From assembly GCA_910574715.1 (NCBI GenBank), contig CAJTCH010000002.1, positions 151,395 through 215,394 of the forward strand: a stretch of DNA of 64,000 nucleotides, given 5' to 3'. This document shows, piece after piece, positions 17,109 to 26,898 of this stretch (the first letter of the stretch is position 1; the number at the start of each line of letters is the position of its first letter). The notes beneath the pieces are model-generated. The model made no database searches, had not been told where the DNA came from, and saw nothing but the letters and a program-made list of their open reading frames with translations. The translations under genes were made by a program, and so were the position numbers. This stretch comes from Lachnospiraceae bacterium (GTDB lineage Bacteria > Bacillota > Clostridia > Lachnospirales > Lachnospiraceae).

Positions 17109-18169
17109 TCTCCTGCTCTTAAAAATTCTTCTATCTGCATGTCCATTACAAAGCGAACATCCTCACCTGATACCCAAACTTTACTCCACTGCACAACCTT
17201 TTCAATAGCTGTCGCAAGATTCCAATGCGGCTTCCATCCGAATGTGCCCTTTAGTTTTGAACAATCAAGTTTCAAAAAATTTGCTTCATGAGGACCGCCA
17301 GTGTACTTATTAATCCATTTTAGATCATTACCCCAATACTTTACAAAAAGATCAACAAGCGCACTGGTTTGAAAACAGTCCTGATCATCAGGTCCAACAT
17401 TATACCAGGAAGCATACTTGCGGTTTTGATATTGCATTGCCGCAATCATAAGATAAACGTAGACGGGTTCAAGGACATGCTGATATGGACGTGTTGAATA
17501 CGGATTACGAACAACGATATCTTCGCCATTTACTGCAGCTCTGATGCAATCTGGAATAATGCGGTCAACTGCGAAATCGCCACCACCGATCACATTACCG
17601 GCACGAGCCGTGGAAACCGCAACTCTCCCATCTGTAAAGAAGCTGTTTTTATAGCTATGTGTTATAAGTTCTGCGCACGATTTAGAATTAGAATAAGGAT
17701 CATAACCATCGAGAGGCTCATTCTCTCTATATCCCCATTCCCATTCTTTATTTTCATAGACCTTGTCTGTGGTCACATTAAGGAAAGAACGAACCGAAGA
17801 TGTCCGCCGGACTGCCTCGCAAACATTCACGGTCCCCATAACATTTGTACTGTATGTTCGAATTGGATCTTTATAGCTATCCCTCACAATTGGCTGTGCC
17901 GCCATATGGATAACGATTCCCGGCTGATGTATTCTAAACACCTCCAGTAAGTATTCTAAATCCCTTACATCACCCTTGATATGAGTCATCTGACTTTCGA
18001 CGCCGCAGATATCAAAAAGCCTTAATCTTGTCTTGGAACAACTTGAATATCCTATAACTTCAGCCCCGGCATTCGCAAGCATCACAGACATCCACGAACC
18101 TTTAAAACCAGTGTGACCAGTCAATAGTACCTTTTTTCCTTTATAGAAATTCAAATCAAAATCCATCAC
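17105..18169 (-). CDS. rfbG: CDP-glucose 4,6-dehydratase
   Basis: 354 residues. The motif GHTGFKGSWMSVMLANAGAE is specific for RfbG-type dehydratases. Also visible are VTTDKVYENKEWEWGYRENEPLDGYDPYSNSK with the YxxxK pair, and NVIGGGDFAVDRIIPD. It converts CDP-glucose to CDP-4-keto-6-deoxyglucose. It is directly downstream of the cytidylyltransferase with no gap. No 3-dehydrase (RfbH/DdhC type) gene is nearby, so a 3,6-dideoxy sugar is not expected. Confidence 0.93.
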   Translation of the reverse strand: MMDFDLNFYKGKKVLLTGHTGFKGSWMSVMLANAGAEVIGYSSCSKTRLRLFDICGVESQMTHIKGDVRDLEYLLEVFRIHQPGIVIHMAAQPIVRDSYKDPIRTYSTNVMGTVNVCEAVRRTSSVRSFLNVTTDKVYENKEWEWGYRENEPLDGYDPYSNSKSCAELITHSYKNSFFTDGRVAVSTARAGNVIGGGDFAVDRIIPDCIRAAVNGEDIVVRNPYSTRPYQHVLEPVYVYLMIAAMQYQNRKYASWYNVGPDDQDCFQTSALVDLFVKYWGNDLKWINKYTGGPHEANFLKLDCSKLKGTFGWKPHWNLATAIEKVVQWSKVWVSGEDVRFVMDMQIEEFLRAGE

Positions 18170-18940
18170 TTATTCCCACACTTTCCATGGCGCCGTTTCC
18201 GTTTCCCATAAAACCTCAAGTTTCTGTTTATCTCTCAAAGTATCCATACATTGCCAGAAACCATAATGCTTATAGTTAACGAGTTGACCTTTATTTGCAA
18301 GTATTTCGAGCGGTTCCCGTTCAAAAGGCATGGAATCACCTCTAATATAGTCAAGAACTTCTGGCTCAAGCACCATATATCCTCCATTTATCCAGCCAGT
18401 ATCTTTACTGCTTTTTTCACGGAACGAGCCGATAAAATCGCCATCTATATCCATAACCCCAAACCTTCCATCTGGCTGAACAGCAGTTAATGTCGCAAGC
18501 TTTCCATGCAACTTATGATGTTCGATAAGCTTTAAAACATTTACATCACACACACCATCGCCATAGGTCATAAGGAATCTGCTATCCAGAAATTTCCCGA
18601 TTCGTTTTAATCTTCCGCCAGTCATGGTATTCAGTCCTGTATCAACAACCGTGACCTTCCATGGTTCTGCATATCGACGATGAACGATTACCTTATTACC
18701 CTCAGTGAAATCAAATGTAATATCAGAAGTATGAAGAAAATAATCCCCAAACCATTCCTTGATAACTTCCTGCTTATAACCGGCGCAAATGATAAAATCA
18801 TTAAAACCATAATAGGAGTAAAGCTTCATAATATGCCATAAAATCGGCATACCGCCGATATCAATCATTGGCTTCGGCTTGAACTGCGATTCCTCAGATA
18901 TACGGGTACCAAAACCTCCCGCCAAAAGTACAACTTTCAT
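18170..18940 (-). CDS. rfbF: Glucose-1-phosphate cytidylyltransferase
   Basis: 256 residues. The nucleotidyltransferase motif is LLAGGFGTRISEESQFKPKPM, followed by GGMPILWHIMKLYSYYG, FLMTYGDGVCDVNVLKL and the C-terminal YGFWQCMDTLRDKQ. These are diagnostic of RfbF. It makes CDP-glucose from CTP and glucose-1-phosphate, feeding the dehydratase that follows. Its first codon overlaps the last base of the glycosyltransferase gene upstream. Confidence 0.94.
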   Translation of the reverse strand: MKVVLLAGGFGTRISEESQFKPKPMIDIGGMPILWHIMKLYSYYGFNDFIICAGYKQEVIKEWFGDYFLHTSDITFDFTEGNKVIVHRRYAEPWKVTVVDTGLNTMTGGRLKRIGKFLDSRFLMTYGDGVCDVNVLKLIEHHKLHGKLATLTAVQPDGRFGVMDIDGDFIGSFREKSSKDTGWINGGYMVLEPEVLDYIRGDSMPFEREPLEILANKGQLVNYKHYGFWQCMDTLRDKQKLEVLWETETAPWKVWE

Positions 18941-19902
18941 TATTTATTCACCTTTCTTCCAAACTTCTTTTCGCTAAGAAATGCAGCGTATATTGGAATC
19001 TCAAGCAGATCCAGAACTAACTTCCAAGGTTTGTATTTAAAAAAGAATTTCATAGCATAATTACTCTTTCCAAATTTTCTACCTCTTAACAAATATTTAT
19101 ATTCAGCAAACCGTGTAGGCAAATTTTTAAATAAGAATTCTCTTAACTCCTTTTTATCTTCAAAAGCTTCTGTAATTGTAGCATACATTGCAATTATATC
19201 TCTGCAATATACTTTTATTTGACTGTCTGACCACGTTGATGGAGTAGACATCTCATTATATACATGCACATCTGAAACACAGTAACCCAATCCTTTTGAA
19301 CAATACATAGAATAGCCTAATGGAAGTGCAAGATTATCCCTTTCCCCCAATCTATCTATTAATTCATTAGCTGCTTTTACTTCCTTCGTCCTATAAATAT
19401 TTGCAGAGATAAACATTAACGCACCTAAGCTGGAATCCTCAGATATTTTATAAAACATATCTAATCCATTTACATATATTCCACCTATGCCATGAAAGAC
19501 TTTTCCGTCTCGAAAAGTATCAATCCCCCCTATGGCACCATAATTTAAAAATACATGAGTACAACTTTCATTCTCATCAAGAATTTTTAATATGTATTCA
19601 ATAGTTCCCGCTGTATAATAATCATTATCTCCCATTATCCATATATATTCGCCAACAACATTTTCAATTAAAAAGCGGAAATTTCCAATAATACCTAAAT
19701 TCGTCTTCTGATTAAAAATTGAAAGATTCTGTTCATTGAGGGTGTTAATATACTCCCTTGTACCATCTGAAGACCCATTATTTGATACAATCACTTGTAT
19801 CTTCTCGTTTTCAAAGACCTTTTCCTGCCTTAAATATTCTATTAATTCTTTAAATTTATTTACTCTATTATATGTTGGCAAAAGAATACTTAACTTTATC
19901 AC
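18940..19902 (-). CDS. Family 2 glycosyltransferase
   Basis: 320 residues with a GT-A fold: KLSILLPTYNRVNKFKELIEYL at the N-terminus, VSNNGSSDGT for nucleotide binding, and the metal motif DND in WIMGDNDYY. The C-terminal part has no clear membrane span but ends with basic amphipathic residues. It overlaps the flippase gene by 4 bases. It adds one sugar of the repeat unit on the cytoplasmic side; donor and acceptor are unknown. Confidence 0.88.
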   Translation of the reverse strand: MIKLSILLPTYNRVNKFKELIEYLRQEKVFENEKIQVIVSNNGSSDGTREYINTLNEQNLSIFNQKTNLGIIGNFRFLIENVVGEYIWIMGDNDYYTAGTIEYILKILDENESCTHVFLNYGAIGGIDTFRDGKVFHGIGGIYVNGLDMFYKISEDSSLGALMFISANIYRTKEVKAANELIDRLGERDNLALPLGYSMYCSKGLGYCVSDVHVYNEMSTPSTWSDSQIKVYCRDIIAMYATITEAFEDKKELREFLFKNLPTRFAEYKYLLRGRKFGKSNYAMKFFFKYKPWKLVLDLLEIPIYAAFLSEKKFGRKVNK

Positions 19903-21437
19903 TTTAAATACCTCCTGAAGATACTTATATATTCAATCTTTTCCATTTCGCTCAGCACAATGAAGTACCAGGCCGTCAATGATAAGCAGCCTATTACCAA
20001 GCATTTAATAACAAGTCCGATTAACCTATCATTTGAAATGAAATTACATACTAACATTCCGGCAAGTATAACAACCGTATTAGCAACCAAAATTTTTATC
20101 ATAGGTTGATAAAAATACGTTTTTTTTATATTCAAACAATATGCGCTATAAAGCGGAAGAAACAGGACTCCCCGAATAATCTCTGCAATACTACTCACAC
20201 CTGCTATAAGGCACAGCTTGATAAATTCATCCTTGACGACATTCATTGAAATCAATACAAGAACAATTGTCGCCACAGCTTCTAAAAACAAATAAATTGA
20301 GGATACTTTAATTTTATTTGTAACAGTAAAAACTGTATATAGGCACTCAAATGGCATAATAATCAAGAATCCCAATGTGGCAATTGTACTGAGTGCATAC
20401 AACTGATTACTGTCCTGAGCAGGAACCCAAACTGCATAAATATCTTTTCCCGCAACAATCAACACAGATTGGATAGCAATAGAGACAACAGCACACAGAT
20501 TCACTGACTTTTCTATGGCTTTTAGACAACCATCAAGATTGTTTTTTGCATATTCAATTGTAATTTTAGGTGTAAATGCTGACGCAAAACCGGACATACT
20601 GCTTAATATAAGTTTGGGAAATGTTTTTGAAACAGATAATACTCCCATAGCAGTTGAGCTTACATATAAATTAGCAATCAGTAAATCTAATCCATTTAAT
20701 AGAACAGCTCCTATACGAGTAAAGCTATTCCATATACCACTGTTGATAACTTCTTTTAATTTGGGGACAGTAAAATATTTTGTATCAAAAATTCTAATTT
20801 CAGGAGTCAGTTTTTTTACATAGCATATGTTAATCCCAAATATATAAATATTAGATATTAAGACCGCAACTCCGAGAAAATATATTTTCGGTGTGAATAT
20901 CTTAAAAAACAGTAAAAGAAGAACAATCCGTAATCCATAGCTTTCAATTATCCGTAATGAATCCAAATCAACCCGATTCTTTATAAATGTTGCAACACTG
21001 AAAACAGATGACACGATTATGACAATAAAATTTGCAAACATCAAAGCGAATAATATCTTAACATCCACTAGCAATTCTAAAGAAATATTTATTAATGTAT
21101 CAAGCTTCCATATAACCCCAATCATTGGAGCGGCTATAGCAATTCCAAGAAATATATTTGCAAAAAATATAGAATTGAAATAACCATTCACATCATTAAT
21201 ATCATCTTTATAAAATGCCATTGTAATGAATCGATTACCCATGGAATTTAAAGCAATAGAAAGTATCATCGCATAATTGACAAAATCATTTGCTAAAGAA
21301 TAATAGCCGTTTACTTCACTTCCGATTGTGTTTACAATAATGCGAGTGATAAGGATTGTGACAATGAATGTAACCCCCAAAGAGATTATCTTAAAAACAA
21401 GATTCTTTGTCGTACCTCCATCCATCTGCTTTTTCAC
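19899..21437 (-). CDS. Wzx-type oligosaccharide flippase
   Basis: 512 residues with about 12-14 hydrophobic segments and the usual flippase start (KNLVFKIISLGVTFIVTILITRIIVNTIG). It belongs to the MOP superfamily of polysaccharide exporters and would move the lipid-linked repeat unit across the membrane. Together with the EpsG-like polymerase and the Wzz-like protein, it shows that the locus uses the Wzx/Wzy route. A T8 run within the gene (plus strand 20120-20127) does not break the frame. Confidence 0.9.
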   Translation of the reverse strand: MKKQMDGGTTKNLVFKIISLGVTFIVTILITRIIVNTIGSEVNGYYSLANDFVNYAMILSIALNSMGNRFITMAFYKDDINDVNGYFNSIFFANIFLGIAIAAPMIGVIWKLDTLINISLELLVDVKILFALMFANFIVIIVSSVFSVATFIKNRVDLDSLRIIESYGLRIVLLLLFFKIFTPKIYFLGVAVLISNIYIFGINICYVKKLTPEIRIFDTKYFTVPKLKEVINSGIWNSFTRIGAVLLNGLDLLIANLYVSSTAMGVLSVSKTFPKLILSSMSGFASAFTPKITIEYAKNNLDGCLKAIEKSVNLCAVVSIAIQSVLIVAGKDIYAVWVPAQDSNQLYALSTIATLGFLIIMPFECLYTVFTVTNKIKVSSIYLFLEAVATIVLVLISMNVVKDEFIKLCLIAGVSSIAEIIRGVLFLPLYSAYCLNIKKTYFYQPMIKILVANTVVILAGMLVCNFISNDRLIGLVIKCLVIGCLSLTAWYFIVLSEMEKIEYISIFRRYLK

Positions 21438-21466
21438 TATGACCGAACCTCCTAGCCATCTGTGTT

Positions 21467-22615
21467 TTAACTAATAGCTTTTACAGCCTTTATATACCCA
21501 TCTATCATATTCTCTAACGCAAATCGACTATGATATAACTTGAATGATTTATCTCCATATTCAGAAATTCTGCATGGCTGTTCAATGAAAAATATCATCG
21601 ACTGAATTACGTCTTCGAGTACAGGTCTGATAACAAACCCATTACCTGAGATAAGTTCTCTGCATCCGCCCACATCTGTAAGTATAAGTGGAAGCCCCGC
21701 TGCCATCGCCTCCTGAGCCGCAACAGGAAGGCCCTCATCTTTGCTTGTCATTATAAAAATATCATTCTGCCTCAGTACCTCATCAACCTCATTAGTTGCT
21801 CCTGTAAATTTAACCTTCGAATCAAGGCTATGGTTCATTACATACTCTTGACAACGTGCAAGCTCTGGTCCCCCACCAACAACAGTCAATTGTATATTTG
21901 CTTCCTTTAATTGTTCGATGGCTTTAATTGCAAGAATTTGATTTTTACGTTTACATACTGAACCTACTGTAACAAATTTAATAACTTCAGACTGCGCACG
22001 TACACATCTACACCCTTTTTCCATTCCAATGTAAATTGTTCTTGTTTTATTTTCATATTCTGGATGAAGAGAGATAAAATTCTTCTGGGCTATCTCCGAA
22101 ACAAAAATAAGAATATCAGCGCTTCTTAGAATTGTTTTCTCACATTCTCTAAGAAAGCTTCTGATTTCTTTCTCTTGCATTTCTGTTTTTAACATACTAA
22201 GCATATCGCCACTATTATGCATTATAAAAATAGTTCTATATTTACCACTATACTTTTTATAAAAATTCCATGCCACTCTAAAATCGTTCAAAATAAAGCA
22301 TGTATCCTTATGCGTATACAGTCCAATTTTCTCAATCGGAGTCTTACCAAGCCGATTAATTTGATAACTAAAAAACCGTACTTTCTTTCCTGTTCTTGTC
22401 TTACCAAGAATATTTTTTATTAATTGTTTAATTTGGAATTTTATACTTTTTCGATATACTTCTTCATTCAAAAATGAACTACTATTCGAAATGCTATGAA
22501 GATTCAATCCTTGATTCTTCCATCTCTCTGGTTTAGAAATAAGTAATCTTGCAAATTTCGCCGCTCCAGTCTGAGCGTTAATATTATCTGATGATAAAAA
22601 TACGACATCTCTCAA
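21467..22615 (-). CDS. Family 4 glycosyltransferase
   Basis: 382 residues of GT-B fold. The donor-binding half shows VTVGSVCKRKNQILAIKAIEQL, LTVVGGGPELARCQEY, then FIMTSKDEGLPVAAQEAMAAGLPLILTDVGG with the EX7E-type motif. The N-terminal half binds the acceptor. It is one of four or five transferases in the block. The specific sugar is unknown. Confidence 0.9.
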   Translation of the reverse strand: MRDVVFLSSDNINAQTGAAKFARLLISKPERWKNQGLNLHSISNSSSFLNEEVYRKSIKFQIKQLIKNILGKTRTGKKVRFFSYQINRLGKTPIEKIGLYTHKDTCFILNDFRVAWNFYKKYSGKYRTIFIMHNSGDMLSMLKTEMQEKEIRSFLRECEKTILRSADILIFVSEIAQKNFISLHPEYENKTRTIYIGMEKGCRCVRAQSEVIKFVTVGSVCKRKNQILAIKAIEQLKEANIQLTVVGGGPELARCQEYVMNHSLDSKVKFTGATNEVDEVLRQNDIFIMTSKDEGLPVAAQEAMAAGLPLILTDVGGCRELISGNGFVIRPVLEDVIQSMIFFIEQPCRISEYGDKSFKLYHSRFALENMIDGYIKAVKAIS

Positions 22616-22621
22616 AATATT

Positions 22622-23725
22622 TTACCACCCCCATACATACGGAAGATAATTCCCATGCACATTATTTACACTGCCATTGAAAGTCTCGAAAGCTAAAAGC
22701 GTAAACATAACAAACCATATTATATTAATCCAAATCTGCTTTCTATCTTCGAACATATCACAATATACAAAAATATAGAGAGTATAAAACATAGCTGTCA
22801 TACGTCCCGTTACAGAACTAAACAATGGTGTAAATATTCCAAATGTAACTGTCGAAAGAAAATATCCATTTATATGAAGCCAAGTGAACTCTGTTTTATT
22901 TCTTTCTGGAATAACAAAATTGGAGATTCTAAAAGGTTTCCTTTTGAAAGCCTCGATAAAAAGCACAAGAAACATAATTCTTCGAATAAACGGAATTGTC
23001 AAATCCACCTGTCCGTATGTTAAGTATTTATTAAATTTATGTTCCAAATACGCACCGCCAATGCTATTTATTATCTTCCCTAGAAGTTCTGTGTAAGTAA
23101 TTTCACCCAGAAAGAAAATCACTGCAATTCCGACCCATGCGTAGTAATATTTCCTCGAATATTCTTTATTCGATACAAACCACATAAGAATGAAAAAAAA
23201 TGCACTTATATGGAATAATGCCCCTAAAATTATATAAATAAAAAATTTTTTATCCCTCTTTTCAATCAGCGGCATTGACAAGAGACATATACTCATCGAT
23301 AATCCTTGACGCATAATACCCATGTCATAAAATATAAAATCCGTACTATAATAAAAGAAAATTGCCAGGAGGATACAATCTAATTGATTCTTCTCAAAAG
23401 CCTTGAAGCGAATACCAACACTTAATATTGCCATTACTATCAACAGCCACCTAAACGAAGGTGATATATAATTTATTAAACTATAGCCTGGTTCAATAGA
23501 CGTATTAATAACAGACATAGCGCCTGATTTTACTAATGTGTAGTCTTGATAGTATGATTGCAAATCTATTCCAACGCCTTCTCGCAGTCCAGCAAAAAAT
23601 ATTAACGCGTTAGCAATTAAAAATATTATAAATTTTTTTATTGTACCATTACTACTATCCCACTTAGTAAACACTTCTAAAAAGGCTGATACCGCAAGTG
23701 TCCAAAATATCACATAATAAATCAT
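22622..23725 (-). CDS. EpsG-family membrane protein, likely Wzy-type polymerase
   Basis: 367 residues with about ten hydrophobic segments. The early motif FFAGLREGVGIDLQSYYQDY matches the EpsG family (FRxxxGxDYxxYxxxF pattern), proteins that serve as repeat-unit polymerases in many Firmicute loci. It sits between a GT4 gene and a gene of unknown function, 6 bases from the former. No second polymerase candidate is present. Confidence 0.85.
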   Translation of the reverse strand: MIYYVIFWTLAVSAFLEVFTKWDSSNGTIKKFIIFLIANALIFFAGLREGVGIDLQSYYQDYTLVKSGAMSVINTSIEPGYSLINYISPSFRWLLIVMAILSVGIRFKAFEKNQLDCILLAIFFYYSTDFIFYDMGIMRQGLSMSICLLSMPLIEKRDKKFFIYIILGALFHISAFFFILMWFVSNKEYSRKYYYAWVGIAVIFFLGEITYTELLGKIINSIGGAYLEHKFNKYLTYGQVDLTIPFIRRIMFLVLFIEAFKRKPFRISNFVIPERNKTEFTWLHINGYFLSTVTFGIFTPLFSSVTGRMTAMFYTLYIFVYCDMFEDRKQIWINIIWFVMFTLLAFETFNGSVNNVHGNYLPYVWGW

Positions 23726-23757
23726 TCAATATTCCTCGTAGTCATGCTACTGAATAC

Positions 23758-24798
23758 CTATTTCAACAATTCTGCCAACTCTGCTTTGCTCCTGATAAAC
23801 TCTATGCCCCAGAAGCGATTTACTATTTCTTTTTGTCTAGTCGTTATCTCATCACAATAAGTCCTAAACTCGCGTTTCACTTTTTCTCTTTCATAATCAA
23901 CAGTTGGATTGTACGTCTTCGTTTCATTTTCCAAATCGCTGTCTAAATATGGTTTAATCCTTATTGTTTGCTCGAATACAGTATGCGCCCTACCCAAATA
24001 TACGCAATATCCCACATGGGTTCCCATATCATTAGAGATTGTATAATCAGACAATAAAATAAAACTTTTTAATCTTCTTAAGAACATTGGATCGTCACGA
24101 TACCCCGCTGTCACAACTTGATATCCATGGTCGTAATATATCTTGTCACGTCCAAGCATCAAATCCTTATAAAACAAACAAATCAATATTGTCTGAAATT
24201 CATGTTCTTTCTTAAAGATATCGATATTCTCTATAAATTGTTCATAATCAAATTCTTTGTCCACCCTATCAATAGAATGAGTTGGGAATACAAGTAACGT
24301 TTTCCCATTCTTTTTCTTTACTTTTTTTATTTCACCTTCGCTCAATGACGGTTCTGCATAGTGAATGTATGGTCCAATCGGAATTATGTCTACATTGGCT
24401 ACTTCTTTTAAATGTTCTACTCTCTGACGTCCAAACGTCACCAATTTGGTGAATCCACTATCCACGGCTTCATCAGGGAAATAATGATTTCCGAAGTACA
24501 CACCATGTTCGATACAACAATTTAGACTGCCCTTTATTCCTGCATATTCTTTAATTGCATTTGCAATCCCAAAATGAACGTTTCCGTGGTATGGCTCATC
24601 CCAATAAAAAATCTTTGGTCCTGACATTATAGCCTTGTAATCAAAAGTAGTTTGTATTGGTTTTTTATTTCCATGAAAAAGGACATTCAGATTATTAAAA
24701 CGCACAGTTATCAACTTTTGTGTCTTCTTGTCTTTTATAAGATTTCTACGCACAAAGTTTGCCATTCCTCTTAGACGGCTCTTGATGCTGCTCTTCAT
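23758..24798 (-). CDS. Unrecognised capsule-locus protein, possible GT-B type transferase
   Basis: 346 residues, soluble apart from a basic N-terminus (KSSIKSRLRGMANFVRRNL) that may contact the membrane. Visible segments are IEHGVYFGNHYFPDEAV, IPIGPYIHYAEPSLSEGE, LLVFPTHSIDRVDKEFD and SDYTISNDMGTHVGYCVYLG. The alternation of a Gly-rich acceptor-like half and an HS/His-containing half recalls GT-B transferases, and since the locus makes a nonulosonic acid it is a candidate nonulosonate transferase. That is inference from context. It overlaps the following gene by 4 bases. Confidence 0.5.
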   Translation of the reverse strand: MKSSIKSRLRGMANFVRRNLIKDKKTQKLITVRFNNLNVLFHGNKKPIQTTFDYKAIMSGPKIFYWDEPYHGNVHFGIANAIKEYAGIKGSLNCCIEHGVYFGNHYFPDEAVDSGFTKLVTFGRQRVEHLKEVANVDIIPIGPYIHYAEPSLSEGEIKKVKKKNGKTLLVFPTHSIDRVDKEFDYEQFIENIDIFKKEHEFQTILICLFYKDLMLGRDKIYYDHGYQVVTAGYRDDPMFLRRLKSFILLSDYTISNDMGTHVGYCVYLGRAHTVFEQTIRIKPYLDSDLENETKTYNPTVDYEREKVKREFRTYCDEITTRQKEIVNRFWGIEFIRSKAELAELLK

Positions 24799-26075
24799 TT
24801 CTTTGCCTCCACAATATAAAGTCCTCTATGCCCCTCAAAGACACTGTCAAAGCATATTTTATCTCCTGTATGATTCCATCGAGGATGAAGGTCGCAACGA
24901 GTATCATTATCATATTTAAATGGAGCAAATACACGCGCAATGACTTTTACTTGTGTCCTCGTTTCATCTATACCATTCATCAACTTAATTTCTGCCACAC
25001 GTGCCCTGTCTGGATAAGTATCGGTGACGATAAGACTCCTGTCTGGACTGTAGCTTGGATGACCATCATTACTCAGTTGTAACCAACAATGAATATACTC
25101 CTGTGACTTATCCTTCATGAAATAGTACCCCGGACCGTCATTCTTTTTATTCTCAAAGGCCAAGATATGTTCGTCATCTTTCCAGAAGCAATGACTGACC
25201 ATATCGTCATCAGAAAGAACGTACATATTCCCGCCATCTGCAACATCGAATGTGACAAGCCTCGTATATTTCCTCTTCCCTATAAACCACCGGTAAAGAA
25301 CCATGCACCGTTTTCCACTTGGGTTAATCATGAGATGGTTCACCTTATGTACGCTTCCTGCCTCCTGCATTTCCTTCCGGGGATGAAAAGCGGCAAACTC
25401 TTTATATGTAAGGACAGACTCGACCTTCCCTGAATCCAAATCTATCTTCCATACCGCAGTAGCATCTGGCAGTGCCACACCCTTTGTCTTTTCTGGAGCA
25501 TTGTAATAACCATACCCTGGTCTAAGATTATAGAGTCTGGAGAAATCCAAAGTAAGTGCAGTCTTTCCGTCTGAAGAAACCGTGTAAACAGGTGCGTCAA
25601 TCACATGCTCGGCACCGCCCTCCAACTCCTTTATTACAGTCACATACTTTCCGCCTCTATAATCATTGAATAAAATGCGAGACGAGAAATCAGGTCCAAG
25701 CCATTGAAGCATACAGGACTGCTGAACATTCCAAGAACTGGTCTCAGCAATCTTCTTGACTCGATTCTTATCACTTTCAGGCAAAGCAGTATCAATGAGC
25801 AGTATATCCGCTTTCTCCTTTGGACTCACATCCGACCAAGTATCATTAGTCCTCATGCAGAGCATATATCGATCTGTGATATCCCATGGAGACTTATCAT
25901 AATATCCAAAGAAATACTCGTGTGTGTTATCATCCGGAGAAATACGAGTAATGTTACCTTCACTCTTAATCTTTGGCGAGACAGCATACATCGTCCGCTG
26001 ATAGATACGTTTAATAACCTTTTTTATTCCTGGCATTTTATTGAGTTGGTAGTTAATTCTTTGTTCAATGCTCAT
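24795..26075 (-). CDS. TolB/WD40-like beta-propeller protein of the polysaccharide locus
   Basis: 426 residues. Repeated blades are visible: FGYYDKSPWDITDRYMLCMR, VSSDGKTALTLDFSR, HPSYSPDRSLIVTDTYPDR and HPRWNHTGDKICFDSVFEGHRGLYIV. The blade pattern HPxW/S..P.G resembles TolB-type propellers and oligogalacturonate lyase-like folds. No signal peptide is seen; the N-terminus is basic (KKVIKRIYQR), so it is probably cytoplasmic. Its genes are coupled with the putative transferase. Function is unknown; a glycan-modifying or scaffolding role is possible. Confidence 0.6.
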   Translation of the reverse strand: MSIEQRINYQLNKMPGIKKVIKRIYQRTMYAVSPKIKSEGNITRISPDDNTHEYFFGYYDKSPWDITDRYMLCMRTNDTWSDVSPKEKADILLIDTALPESDKNRVKKIAETSSWNVQQSCMLQWLGPDFSSRILFNDYRGGKYVTVIKELEGGAEHVIDAPVYTVSSDGKTALTLDFSRLYNLRPGYGYYNAPEKTKGVALPDATAVWKIDLDSGKVESVLTYKEFAAFHPRKEMQEAGSVHKVNHLMINPSGKRCMVLYRWFIGKRKYTRLVTFDVADGGNMYVLSDDDMVSHCFWKDDEHILAFENKKNDGPGYYFMKDKSQEYIHCWLQLSNDGHPSYSPDRSLIVTDTYPDRARVAEIKLMNGIDETRTQVKVIARVFAPFKYDNDTRCDLHPRWNHTGDKICFDSVFEGHRGLYIVEAKK

Positions 26076-26091
26076 ATGTTTTAGTCTCCAT

Positions 26092-26898
26092 TCATCTCCT
26101 CAGGAACTTCCTATAAACCCAATTTTGAACTTTAACCGGCATAATATACATTCCCGTCTGTGCCGTCAAAACAGTTAAATAATTACCGAAAGAGCTGTAA
26201 CCCATCTTCCAAAACTTCTTAATTGTGGCAATATAACTCCATGTATTTTCCCAGGATTTTCTCCTAATCGCCAGTTCATCACTACTTCTAAACCACAGTA
26301 ACGCCTCGTCTATATTCTCTGCTTTGCAGCCTTTGAAAAGCATTCTTCCAAACAGCTCCACATCTTGATTTCTCTTCAAATCAGAATACCCTCCTTCAAA
26401 CAATACTGCGCTCTTTCTATACATCACTGCCGGGTGGTTAAAAGCAGATCGCTTTTTTGCGAAATTGTAGATATCTTCTGCTGATAACGGCACTCTTCTC
26501 TGAGAAATAATATTAGATGGATCATCTACAAACTCGTCAATGTGAGATCCAACAATCGCAAGCTCTGGTTTTTCCTCAAATCGTTTTAATTGTTTTTCAC
26601 AACGATCCGGTTTACTAATATCATCGGTGTCCATACGGGCTACTAGCTCATTCCTACAAACTTTTAATCCCTCATTAAGTGCAAGTCCCAAGCCAAGATT
26701 GGTCTTATTCTTAACAATATACAAGTGATCCCTGTATTCCTCCGTTACTTCATATAGTTCATCCGTCAGAGGTCCGTCTTCCACCAACACAATCTCATCT
26801 GGCTTTACTGTCTGATTGATCATAGAGTCCAAAGCCAACCTTAGATATTCAGGATGTTCTTTTTTATAAAGAGACATCAATACACTATACTTTTGCAT
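26092..26898 (-). CDS. Family 2 glycosyltransferase (AmsE-like)
   Basis: 268 residues. GT-A marks are SVLMSLYKKEHPEYLRLALDSM, LVEDGPLTDELYEV, LGLGLALNEGLKVCRNELVARMDTDD with the metal-binding DTDD, and FNHPAVMYRKSAVL. It lies immediately upstream of the unknown pair and directly follows the initiating sugar transferase, so it is a good candidate for adding the second sugar. Confidence 0.9.
   Translation of the reverse strand: MQKYSVLMSLYKKEHPEYLRLALDSMINQTVKPDEIVLVEDGPLTDELYEVTEEYRDHLYIVKNKTNLGLGLALNEGLKVCRNELVARMDTDDISKPDRCEKQLKRFEEKPELAIVGSHIDEFVDDPSNIISQRRVPLSAEDIYNFAKKRSAFNHPAVMYRKSAVLFEGGYSDLKRNQDVELFGRMLFKGCKAENIDEALLWFRSSDELAIRRKSWENTWSYIATIKKFWKMGYSSFGNYLTVLTAQTGMYIMPVKVQNWVYRKFLRR

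Noticed and set aside
20120..20127. T8 run in the flippase gene as a switch
   Set aside because: A/T runs of this length are common in AT-rich DNA and the frame is intact; no special signal.
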